From positions 1 to 13,311 of the forward strand of contig JADJDU010000022.1 of NCBI GenBank assembly GCA_016702505.1: a stretch of 13,311 nucleotides of DNA. Direction: 5' to 3'. Below the pieces are notes generated by a model that was not told the origin of the DNA, did not search any database, and saw only the letters and a program-made list of their open reading frames with translations. A program made the translations under genes and the position numbers. Below, in pieces: positions 1-6,575 of the stretch (positions are counted from its first letter, which is position 1; each line of letters begins with the position of its first letter). The DNA comes from Microthrixaceae bacterium (lineage in GTDB: Bacteria > Actinomycetota > Acidimicrobiia > Acidimicrobiales > Iamiaceae).

Positions 1-776
1 GCGTCGAGCACCGACACCCGGATCACGGCTGAGGTCGAGGTTGTTCATGCACAGCGCTTCCATGGCGGCGCCGGAAACCGAGCTGTTCCACCTCACCTCG
101 TTGCCCAACCGCCGGTCCAGGATCACCACCACCGCGGGCTCGGCCACCAGCCGTTGACCACCGCCGAGGTCCGATGCGCACAACAGGAGCGGACCAGGGA
201 CTCGACTCGTCCCGTCGCCGCGCCGGCCGGCAGCGCCCAGGCCCCGACCTTGGCCACCACCGGACGGGTGAACGAATGCACCATGCCGGACACCCCGTCG
301 AGAACCACCTGTTCGTCGTTCACCAGATCGAACCCCTGGCCGACCAGGTGCGATACCAACGTCGACTTCCCGGTGCCAGAGGCAGCCAGGACGAGCACGG
401 CCCGCCCCAGAGGATCGGCTACCGCTCCGCCGTGAAGGTTCCACTCGGCCCCATGTCCAGAACCGCCGGCTCACCAGGCTCAGCACGGTGACCGCCACGC
501 TTCTCGACCGCCACCACCCGCTCCCCCACCCCACTCGGGACGTACCCGCACCGTCGCCACCGGTTGAGGCTCCAGATGGACGACCAACGGGTCGCCATCG
601 ACCACGGTGACGTCGTCTCCCATCGACCGTCGGGCGATGGCGACACATCCCTCACGGGGCAGCCCAGCGGGGCCAGAGCGGCGGGCACAACACCGCTCCC
701 GTGGTCGAGGATCACCAACCGTCGGTAGGTGGCCCTCGCCGGGGAAAGCCTCCCGACTCCAGGTGAACGATCCCAC
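1..776 (-). CDS. HPr-kinase-like protein, left copy (3'-truncated, frameshifted)
   Basis: This is the left copy of the gene at 10032-11244, cut by the window start so that the C-terminal third, including the PqqD-like domain, is missing. The P-loop AASGTGKST and the following NDE-containing Walker-B-like stretch are readable. Compared with the right copy it carries several single-base indels: a lost G in the run at 197-199, a lost G near 427, a lost A near 456, an extra T near 503, an extra C near 528, a lost base near 661 and two lost bases near 740-750. The start assumed is the GTG at 774-776, equivalent to 11242-11244. An in-frame GTG at 858-860 would add 28 Arg-rich residues. The different indels in the two copies make sequence error more likely than gene decay. 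Confidence 0.7.
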
Positions 777-1065
777 CCGCCGGCCCGATCCCCACCGGAC
801 CGGGCGGTGCGGTAGGCGTCGCCGACTGTGCGTCTGTGGTGTCGGGTGGATTCTGGTCACGGAACGGTGCTGGTCGGATCAAGCGGTCGGGTCGGTCACC
901 TCCAGCGCTCGACTCCCGATCAGGCGAGTTCGGTTCATCGCGGTTCGCCTCGTAGATCAGCAACGGAGCCGGATAGGCGATGGTAGATCCCCGATGCCCT
1001 ACCCAAGTCGACCGCCCAGAGAAGTCACCTCCCTTCGGATCTGGCGACCAAGGCAGACTGGACCT
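777..1065. promoter_or_regulatory. Divergent intergenic region (left copy)
   Basis: About 290 bases separate the leftward kinase gene from the rightward membrane-peptide gene and should hold promoters for both directions. I found no convincing -35/-10 pair, riboswitch or operator palindrome. Rightward ORFs reading through here are antisense to the kinase gene and look spurious. If the kinase starts at the GTG at 858-860, the region shrinks to about 205 bases. Confidence 0.4.
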
Positions 1066-1161
1066 ATGAGCCACCGTCTCATCCTCGTGGCCATCGCAGC
1101 CGCCGCCTTCGTGGCGGTGAACCTGCTCGTGTTCGCGATCTCCGAGCTCGTCTGGCCATGA
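1066..1161 (+). CDS. 31-residue single-span membrane peptide (left copy)
   Basis: The ORF begins with ATG at 1066 and ends with TGA at 1159-1161. It encodes 31 residues: a short basic start (MSHR), about 22 hydrophobic residues rich in Ala, Val, Leu and Ile, and an SELVWP tail, so one membrane span with a tiny cytoplasmic end is predicted. It lies 107 bases upstream of the Tat-substrate gene in the same direction. The copy at 11539 is intact and differs only at residue 2 (Ser/Arg), although neighbouring stretches carry indels. The Shine-Dalgarno is weak (AAGG about 12 bases upstream). I do not recognise the peptide. It could be a membrane partner of the system or a chance ORF. Confidence 0.4.
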   Translation: MSHRLILVAIAAAAFVAVNLLVFAISELVWP

Positions 1162-1234
1162 CGGCGACCCCGTCCCCGACAGCGAGGTCGCGCCCGAGCC
1201 ACCAATCCGCTGCACTCCCCATCCCGTGATCCTC

Positions 1235-1240
1235 TAATAT
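1235..1240 (+). promoter_or_regulatory. Possible -10 element TAATAT before Tat-substrate gene
   Basis: TAATAT is an AT-rich hexamer in otherwise GC-rich DNA, 28 bases before the ATG at 1269, and is unchanged in the right copy (11708-11713). No good -35 hexamer lies 16-18 bases upstream. A transcript starting about 7 bases after it would have a roughly 22-base leader containing the strong GGAGGG ribosome site at 1259-1264. Confidence 0.3.
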
Positions 1241-1268
1241 GTCCCCGACCTGATTTGAGGAGGGCTAG

Positions 1269-1792
1269 ATGAGCGATCGAGAGAACAACCAGGCCGACGA
1301 CGCCAGCATCACCAGGCGTGACGCCATGCGCAAAGCGGCGGGCATCGGCGCAGTGGCTGGCGCGGCTTGGGCCGCGCCATCGATCACCGGAATGTCGATC
1401 GTGCCGACCTTCGCTGCGGCCAGCACCGCCCCATCGTCATGACCGGCACGGCCACCAAGACCCTGGGGTGCTTCGGGCCGGATTCCTTCGCCGTCGACCT
1501 AACCCACCCGACCATCCCGGCCAACAGCGGCTGGTGGAACTTCGCCTTCCAGGGTTGCAGCGCGGCCAGCACTGAGTCGGTTCGCTACGATTTCTTGGGC
1601 GGCCGGACCGACTGCTACAAGGAGCCGGTCGGCTACCAGTGCAAGATGGAGCTGCTCAACGGCACCACCGTCGTCTACGACACCGGGCACATCGACAGCA
1701 CCGGCAACCAGCTCGGCGGCACCATCTTCATCGGCACCGCCGCCTACCCCAATGGTTTCGGAAACATGAACTGGCGCATCACCTGCGTCTGA
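1269..1792 (+). CDS. Tat-exported cysteine-containing protein (left copy, one frameshift)
   Basis: The start at ATG 1269 is set by GGAGGG at 1259-1264. The N-terminus has a twin-arginine signal: TRRDAMRK at residues 15-22, a hydrophobic Ala/Gly stretch and an Ala-rich likely cleavage region near residues 49-53. The mature part is about 120 residues, rich in Gly, Thr and aromatic residues, with five cysteines, one next to the C-terminus (ITCV end). One C is missing in the run near 1430, giving a stop at 1440-1442. The right copy has the extra C and reads through, so the true product is about 174 residues. The folded protein would be exported across the membrane. I do not recognise the family. 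Its place between a kinase-like and a pseudokinase-like gene makes it a candidate substrate. Confidence 0.75.
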
Positions 1793-1843
1793 CCTGAACC
1801 TGCTCACGTCCTTCCTCGACCGTCCTCAGGTCCGAGACGCCGT

Positions 1844-2975
1844 TTGGCGGTGGCGTGCGCGGACCAGTTCCTGGCCTGGGCCCCGTGGGCGGCACCCGTG
1901 GTGCTGGACCGGCGGGCCCTGGCCGTGCTCGACGCATTCGACGGCTCCCCCTTCCCCGCTGGCCGACGCCCTCGCCGACATAGAAGCCCGAGACCGCTCG
2001 GAAGCGCTCATCGAACTTCAACACCTCGCGGTCATGTTCGCTCGGGTCGGCCTACTGGACGACGGCACCCACCACCCTCGCCCGAACCTGACCGCCCTCG
2101 GCCGTCCCGTGACCGTGTGCGACCGCGACTGGTGGAGGCTTGACGCCTCGACCATCACCGACCTGCACCTCGATGATCGACTCCTCACCGTGTCGAGTAC
2201 AGACGAACGGCTCTCACAGGTCCTTGCCGGCCTGACCGGGCTCCACTCCACGACGCGAGACGCCATAGACGACACCACCCCGCTCGAGTTGGTGGTGGCC
2301 ATGTCCGAACGAGAGCGGGGGGTACACGCCCTCTACGGCCGAGGGGGGCGGGTCTACGCCCGCTCGACAGATCGAAGCGCGCTGATCCACCAGTTCTGTC
2401 TATACCTCGCCTCCCTGGCCTGGCTTGCCACCGATCCCGACGTGGTGTGGCTCGACTCGCTGCTCCTCCATCGAGACGGAGAAGCTGCACTGCTGCACGG
2501 CCGAGCCCGCCACATGTGGACCCAGTTCGGCCGACGCCTGGAACAGCGGGGCTGGCGGGCGCTTCCATCGGTCCTGGCCGCCCTGGACCCGGCCACCGCC
2601 CAGGTCGTCGTTCCCCCCATGCCCACCGGGGTGGTGGCCGAGGCCATGGACCTCCTCGACCTCACCTCGACACCAGAAGTCGCGTTTGGGTCTCGGCTGA
2701 CGGTGACCAGGATCGATGACCTGGCTCCCGACTACGAGGTGTCATTCCTGATCAACGCCGGCCACGACCTGAGCGATCTGAGCCCACCTCTAACCGGATG
2801 GCGGGTGGCGCTCATGGCATTTCGAGGGGCCGCCGATGCCTGGCCCAGCCACGACCCACCCGAGGCCACACGAGGTGAGACAGCCCTTCGCACCGCGGCC
2901 GTGCTGGCCGAAAGACCAGACCTACCTGCCGCCCTACACCTAACGGACGACGCGCTGGTGGCTTCGTTGACGTGA
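1844..2975 (+). CDS. PqqD-like / degenerate HPr-kinase-like protein (left copy, one frameshift)
   Basis: The likely start is TTG 1844; the right copy shows GGAG 7 bases before the equivalent TTG. One base is lost near 1950-1965, after which the frame is open to TGA 2973-2975 (about 377 residues). Roughly residues 10-75 look like a PqqD-type winged-helix domain (VLDRRALAVLDAFDGS, then LADALADIEARD and a GLLDDG end). The rest follows the HprK C-terminal layout: LLLHRDGEAALLHG, then QRGWRALP, ALDPATAQVV and PPMP, matching the HprK order of strand, P-loop, RGW and proline segment. The P-loop itself is replaced by GRARHMWTQ (2499-2525), with no Gly-Lys-Ser/Thr, and the acidic pair after RGW is also absent. 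I infer a non-catalytic partner of the kinase. A hairpin at the stop suggests the transcript ends here. Confidence 0.7.
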
Positions 2976-2999
2976 CCAAAGGCCCCCTCGGCCTTCGGT
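2975..2999 (+). terminator. Hairpin terminator after degenerate kinase-like gene
   Basis: ACCAAAGGCC (2975-2984) and GGCCTTCGGT (2990-2999) pair over 10 positions with one A-C mismatch around a 5-base loop. The hairpin starts at the last base of the stop codon. There is no T-tract, which is common in high-GC actinobacteria. It would separate the upstream genes from the sugar-transferase gene. Confidence 0.6.
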
Positions 3000-3051
3000 C
3001 GCTACACAAGCCGCGGCTACCGTCAACACGCCCACCAATCAACCTCCTGAG

Positions 3052-3065
3052 CCTGGATCCACCGA
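3052..3065 (+). repeat. IS1380 left terminal inverted repeat
   Basis: CCTGGATCCACCGA is the exact reverse complement of 4624-4637. It is preceded by CTGAG, the left copy of the target duplication. Confidence 0.88.
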
Positions 3066-3097
3066 TGAGGCGAGGGTCTGACGGTCGCGTATCCGCG

Positions 3098-3169
3098 GAA
3101 AGTGCCTCCCACGCTGGGACGATGACGGTTCTCGAGGCCACACCATCGCCAGCACCAGGAGGCACTTTC
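3098..3169 (+). promoter_or_regulatory. Inverted repeat masking the transposase ribosome-binding site
   Basis: GAAAGTGCCTCC (3098-3109) and GGAGGCACTTTC (3158-3169) are perfect 12-bp complements with a 48-base spacer. The right arm contains the transposase Shine-Dalgarno AGGAGG (3157-3162) and ends one base before the GTG at 3171. RNA reading in from outside the element would fold and hide the ribosome site. A transcript starting within the spacer would lack the left arm and be translated. This resembles the known protection of IS10 and IS50 transposase genes from read-through; applying it here is inference. Confidence 0.6.
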
Positions 3170-3170
3170 A

Positions 3171-4466
3171 GTGACAGTCAACCACGGGATCGACCGGATC
3201 CGGGTGACCTTCGATGACGAGTCGCTCGTCGCGGATGCCGGGCTGTTGTTGGTGGCCACGGTCGCGGCCCGCCTGGGGCTCGAAGCGCTGATCAACTCGA
3301 CGGTGCGCCTCGCCGGTCGGGTGGGCGGCGCCCGACCGGGCCGCAAGGCCCTCACGTTGATCCACGCCATGATCAGCGGCGCCGACTGCATCGACGACAC
3401 CAACCGGCTCCGCGCCGGGGCGACCGGCGCGGTGCTCGGCCATCGGGTGATGGCCCCCTCCACGCTGGGCACGTTCTTGCGGTCCTTCACCTTTGGCCAT
3501 GTCCGCCAACTCGAAGCCGCCGTCGGCAAAGCCATCGAGCGGGCCTGGGGTGCCGGGGCGGGCCCGACCGCGACGTTGATTGTCGATGTGGACTCCACGA
3601 TCTGTGAGGTCCACGGCTACGCCAAGGCTGGCGCCGCCTACGGCTACACCAAGGTGCTGGGCTACCACCCGTTGCTGGCGACCCGCGCGGACACCGGCGA
3701 AGTCCTCCACGCCCGGCTGCGCAAAGGCTCCGCGAACACCGCCCGAGGGATCATCCGCTTCATCGACGAACTGCTGGCACGAGTCGAGCGCGCCGGTGGG
3801 GGCGACGCGATCATCGTGCGAGCCGATTCGGGCTTCTACCAACACAAGCTCCTCGACCGGCTCAGCCGGGCCGGGGTCGGATTCTCGGTCACGATCGCGC
3901 AGCGCCAAGCGGTCCGCGCTGCGATCGAAGCGATCCCAGAATCGGCGTGGCAGCGCATCGACTACCCCGACGGCGAAGCCCACGTCGCTGAGTGCCTCTA
4001 CCGCAACCGGCGCCTGATCGTGCGCCGAGTCCCCGGCCATCAAGGACCCCAACGCCAACTGTTCACCACCTGGCGCTACCACGCGTTCGTCACCAACCTC
4101 GCCGGCCCCGCCTGGTCTCTGGACCGCCAACACCGTGCTCACGCCGTGGTCGAGCTGTCGATCCGCGACCTCAAAGCCGGTGGCCTCGCCCACCTGCCCT
4201 CCGGGTCGTTCAACGCCAACAGCGCCTGGCTCCAACACGCCGTGCTCGCCCACAACCTGATCCGCTGGACCGCGCAGCTCGGCGGCCACACCACCGATCA
4301 ACTGACCGTCGCCAAGACCTTCCGGACCCGACTACTCAACATGCCCGGCCGCCTCGTCAACCGCAGCGGGAAGCCCACCCTGCGCCTCCCTGCCCGCTGG
4401 CCATGGGCCGACCAGTTCACCAGCGTGCTCGACACGCTCCGGGCCCTGCCGACCGTCCCGCTCTGA
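3171..4466 (+). CDS. IS1380-family transposase (DDE)
   Basis: An uninterrupted 431-residue frame from GTG 3171, with AGGAGG 8 bases upstream. The protein has the IS1380-type DDE transposase layout (DDE_Tnp_1 group): an N-terminal helical DNA-binding part, then the first Asp in LIVDVDST (about residues 137-144), the second in VRADSGFY (about residues 217-224), and a late Glu in AVVELSIRDLK (about residues 325-335). The enzyme would cut and join the element ends by binding the terminal repeats. The gene is clean of indels, unlike much of the window, and fills most of the element, with a non-coding stretch of about 170 bases before the right end. Confidence 0.92.
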   Translation: MTVNHGIDRIRVTFDDESLVADAGLLLVATVAARLGLEALINSTVRLAGRVGGARPGRKALTLIHAMISGADCIDDTNRLRAGATGAVLGHRVMAPSTLGTFLRSFTFGHVRQLEAAVGKAIERAWGAGAGPTATLIVDVDSTICEVHGYAKAGAAYGYTKVLGYHPLLATRADTGEVLHARLRKGSANTARGIIRFIDELLARVERAGGGDAIIVRADSGFYQHKLLDRLSRAGVGFSVTIAQRQAVRAAIEAIPESAWQRIDYPDGEAHVAECLYRNRRLIVRRVPGHQGPQRQLFTTWRYHAFVTNLAGPAWSLDRQHRAHAVVELSIRDLKAGGLAHLPSGSFNANSAWLQHAVLAHNLIRWTAQLGGHTTDQLTVAKTFRTRLLNMPGRLVNRSGKPTLRLPARWPWADQFTSVLDTLRALPTVPL

Positions 4467-4623
4467 CCGCGACCCCGCGGCCCCAGCGCACCGCAGCTCA
4501 ACGCCAGCGCTGACAACCCAACCCGCCACGACCGCTACCTCGACGCGCCCCAACAGCCCCGCGCCCCCGACCAACCGCCGATCCAGCCAATCACCACGCC
4601 ATCACCAGGACCCCACCGGCAGC

Positions 4624-4637
4624 TCGGTGGATCCAGG
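4624..4637 (-). repeat. IS1380 right terminal inverted repeat
   Basis: TCGGTGGATCCAGG is the exact reverse complement of 3052-3065 and is followed by CTGAG, the right copy of the target duplication. Confidence 0.88.
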
Positions 4638-4651
4638 CTGAGACCGTCCCG

Positions 4652-5341
4652 GTGCGTTCCCCCGTCCTCAAACGCCTGATGGATCTCGCGCTGGCCCTGG
4701 CCGGCCTGGTGGTGGCCGCCATCCCCATGGCTGTCATCGCCGTGGCCGTTCGCCTCACCATGGGCAGCCCCGTGTTGTTCCGCCAGCGTCGCCCCGGCCT
4801 GCACGGCGAGTTGTTCGACGTGTTCAAGTTCCGGACCATGCGTACCGGGGCGGGCAGCGACGCCGACCGACTGACCCGCCTCGGGGCGTTCCTGCGCCGT
4901 ACCAGTCTCGACGAACTACCCGAGCTGTTGAACGTCATACGAGGCGAGATGGCTCTCGTCGGTCCCCGCCCGCTGCTCCCCGCCTACCTGGACCGCTACT
5001 CGCCCGAACAAGCCCGCCGCCACGACGTCAAACCCGGAATCACCGGTCTGGCCCAGGTGAGCGGACGTAACGCCGTGGACTGGGACGACCGGTTCCGCCT
5101 CGATGTGGCCTATGTGGACACCTGGACCGTCGCGTTGGACGCACGGATACTGGCGCGTACCCTACGATCCGTGGTGAAGCGTGAGGGGATCTCTGCGGAG
5201 GGTCACGCCACCATGCCCGAGTTCATGGGATCCGCCGCCATGTCCAAAACGATGCCCGATACGGGCCCTAGCGCCGATACCAGCCCGACCGGGGTGGTCG
5301 ACCCTGGGCCAGACAACGTCGGCGGCTCACCATGCCCGTGA
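4652..5341 (+). CDS. PglC-like phosphoglycosyl transferase (sugar transferase)
   Basis: 229 residues from GTG 4652. The protein is of the Bac_transf type (small monotopic phosphoglycosyl transferases, PglC/WbaP catalytic domain). These enzymes move a sugar 1-phosphate from a UDP-sugar to undecaprenyl phosphate and start a lipid-linked glycan. Visible are the N-terminal basic and hydrophobic re-entrant helix (KRLMDLALALAGLVVAAIP, residues 7-25), FRQRRPGLHG, FKFRTMR, the catalytic Asp-Glu in SLDELPELLN (D87, E88), LVGPRPLLP and KPGITGLAQVSGRN. The family core ends near residue 190; a 40-residue Pro/Gly/Asp-rich tail follows and overlaps the next gene. The IS end lies 14 bases before the start, so the original promoter and any ribosome site context were split; no good Shine-Dalgarno is visible. 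Confidence 0.9.
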   Translation: MRSPVLKRLMDLALALAGLVVAAIPMAVIAVAVRLTMGSPVLFRQRRPGLHGELFDVFKFRTMRTGAGSDADRLTRLGAFLRRTSLDELPELLNVIRGEMALVGPRPLLPAYLDRYSPEQARRHDVKPGITGLAQVSGRNAVDWDDRFRLDVAYVDTWTVALDARILARTLRSVVKREGISAEGHATMPEFMGSAAMSKTMPDTGPSADTSPTGVVDPGPDNVGGSPCP

Positions 5342-6505
5342 CCCCGCCGCCGGTACGGGCCGGGTCTGGATATGACCCTTTGGCGTCGCTGTACGGCGCC
5401 GACACGCCACCGGCCAAGGACTATCGCCTCCGCCTCGCCTCCCCGGTGATGGGCACCGAGGAGACCGAGGCGGTCACCAGTGTGATCGAGTCCGGGGTCC
5501 TGACCAACGGCCCCTGGACCAGACGTTTCGAGGCCGCCATGGCCTTCCGCCATGGCACCGACCACGCCGTGGCCTTCGCCAACGGCACCGTCGCCCTGGC
5601 CGCCATGTACCTGGCAGCCGGGATCGGCCCGGGAGACGAGGTGATCGTTCCGTCGTTCACCTTCATCGCCACCGCCACATCGGTCGTCCACGTCGGAGCC
5701 ACCCCGGTGTTCGCCGACATCGATCCCATCACCTTCAACATCGATCCCGCTGCGGTGGCCCGGTGCATCACCCCACGGACCAAGGCCATCGTGCCGGTCC
5801 ACTACGGCGGTCAGCCCGCAGACATGGACCGCCTGTTGGAGTTGGCCACCGCCCACGGGCTCAGCGTGTTCGAAGACGCGGCCCAAGCCCACGGGGCCAG
5901 CTACCGCGGGCGGCCAGCAGGGTCCTGGGTCGGGCCGCCATGTTCAGCTTCACCCCGGTCAAGGCCATCACCACCGGCGAAGGGGGCCGTCGTCACCACC
6001 GACGACGCCGACCTTGCCCACCGGATGCGTCTGCTGCGCAACCACGGCATGGACCGGCCCTACCACCACGAGATCGTCGGCTACAACTGGCGGCTGTCGG
6101 AGATGCAGTCGGCGCTGGGCGTCAAGCAGCTCGACCGCCTCGACGAGATCCTGGCCGTCAAGGCTGCCAACGCAGACCATGGCCGCCCTGTTGGCCGACC
6201 TCGCCGACGTCGAGGCGCCAACCGAGCTCCCCGACCGAACCCACCCCCACACCATCTACACCATCAAGGTTCCGCCCCGACTCCGTGACCTGGTCATGGA
6301 CGCCCTCGATCAGGTCGGCATCGAGACCCGCCGCTACTTCCCGCCCGCCCACCTCGAACCCGCCTTCGTGGGGCTCGCCGACCACAAGCTGCCCGTCACC
6401 GAGTCGGTGGCCGAACAGGTGGTGTCGCTCCCGTTCCACTCCCGAATCACCACCGAGGACCTCGAGGAGATGGCCGCCATCATCGGCGAGGTCCTCGAGA
6501 CCTGA
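5332..6505 (+). CDS. DegT/DnrJ/EryC1-type sugar aminotransferase (PglE-like), three indels
   Basis: ATG 5332 overlaps the sugar-transferase gene by 10 bases. This is a PLP-dependent fold-I aminotransferase of the DegT/PglE/PseC group, which converts a 4-keto-6-deoxy UDP-sugar to the 4-amino sugar. Motifs: SPVMGTEETEAV, GVLTNGPWTRRFE, FANGTVAL, GDEVIVPSFTFIATA, FEDAAQAHGA (Asp contacting PLP) and SFTPVKAITTGEGG with the Schiff-base Lys near residue 211. The frame is lost by a missing G near 5929, regained by an extra C near 5990, and shifted by one base near 6175, after which TMAALLADLADVEAP continues to TGA 6503-6505. The corrected product is about 390 residues, normal for the family. All key residues survive correction, so sequence error is likelier than a pseudogene. 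Confidence 0.85.
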
Positions 6506-6515
6506 TCTCGGAAGA

Positions 6516-6541
6516 CTGTCGCTGAAACCTGTCGCTGAAAC
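6516..6541. repeat. Two tandem 13-bp repeats
   Basis: CTGTCGCTGAAAC occurs twice in a row (6516-6528, 6529-6541), just after the aminotransferase stop. CCTGATCT flanks on both sides are also partly repeated. It looks like a small slippage duplication; no function is evident. Confidence 0.85.
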
Positions 6542-6555
6542 CTGATCTGGGCGGC

Positions 6556-6575
6556 ACCGCGGCGGGCACCGCGGT
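6556..6575. terminator. Hairpin between convergent genes
   Basis: ACCGCGG (6556-6562) and CCGCGGT (6569-6575) form a perfect 7-bp stem with a 6-base loop in the roughly 70-base gap between the aminotransferase and GT4 stops. The position suits a bidirectional terminator, but there is no T-tract on either side. Confidence 0.5.

Larger units (their letters stand above)
1..2849. repeat. Left copy of ~2.85-kb terminal direct repeat
   Basis: This segment matches 10465-13311 base for base apart from scattered indels and some substitutions. Position 1 corresponds to 10465 and position 2849 to 13311, so the two copies differ in length by only about 2 bp. The match starts at the first base of the window and runs to its last base, so neither outer boundary is seen. 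Differences are dense in roughly the first 800 bases here, while 2034-2849 keeps an open frame that is broken in the right copy. This fits a circular molecule read past its start, a tandem duplication, or an assembly loop. Confidence 0.95.
3047..4642. mobile_element. IS1380-family insertion sequence with 5-bp target duplication
   Basis: The element runs from 3052 to 4637 (1586 bp). Its ends are perfect 14-bp inverted repeats, CCTGGATCCACCGA at 3052-3065 and its complement at 4624-4637, and it is flanked by the direct duplication CTGAG at 3047-3051 and 4638-4642. Size, ends and a 4-5-bp duplication fit the IS1380 family. It carries one transposase gene with an intact frame. It lies between the degenerate kinase-like gene and the sugar-transferase gene, ending 14 bases before the latter's GTG. 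Intact ends, perfect duplication and an open frame indicate a recent, probably functional insertion. Confidence 0.9.

Noticed and set aside
607..1161. 184-residue rightward ORF ending in the membrane peptide
   Set aside because: Its first part is antisense to the kinase gene and Arg/Pro/Ser-rich, and the frame is not kept in the right copy. Only the last 31 residues are preserved.
1797..1843. Start of the degenerate kinase-like gene directly after the Tat stop
   Set aside because: An open frame reads NLLTSFLDRPQVRDAVW, but it has no ATG, GTG or TTG after the preceding stop at 1767. TTG 1844 has a ribosome site in the right copy and continues in frame.
3168..4301. 377-residue antisense ORF under the transposase
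   Set aside because: It is the mirror of a clean, motif-bearing IS1380 transposase frame. Its own sequence is Gly/Asp/Val-rich without recognisable motifs, as expected for antisense frames in GC-rich genes.
4467..4623. Passenger gene in the IS right end
   Set aside because: Short ORFs on both strands are Pro/Arg-rich without motifs or ribosome sites. The stretch is taken as non-coding.
5763..6545. 260-residue rightward ORF in another frame
   Set aside because: Only the short stretch MFSFTPVKAITTGEGG is genuine; it belongs to the aminotransferase between two compensating indels. The rest is out-of-frame reading.
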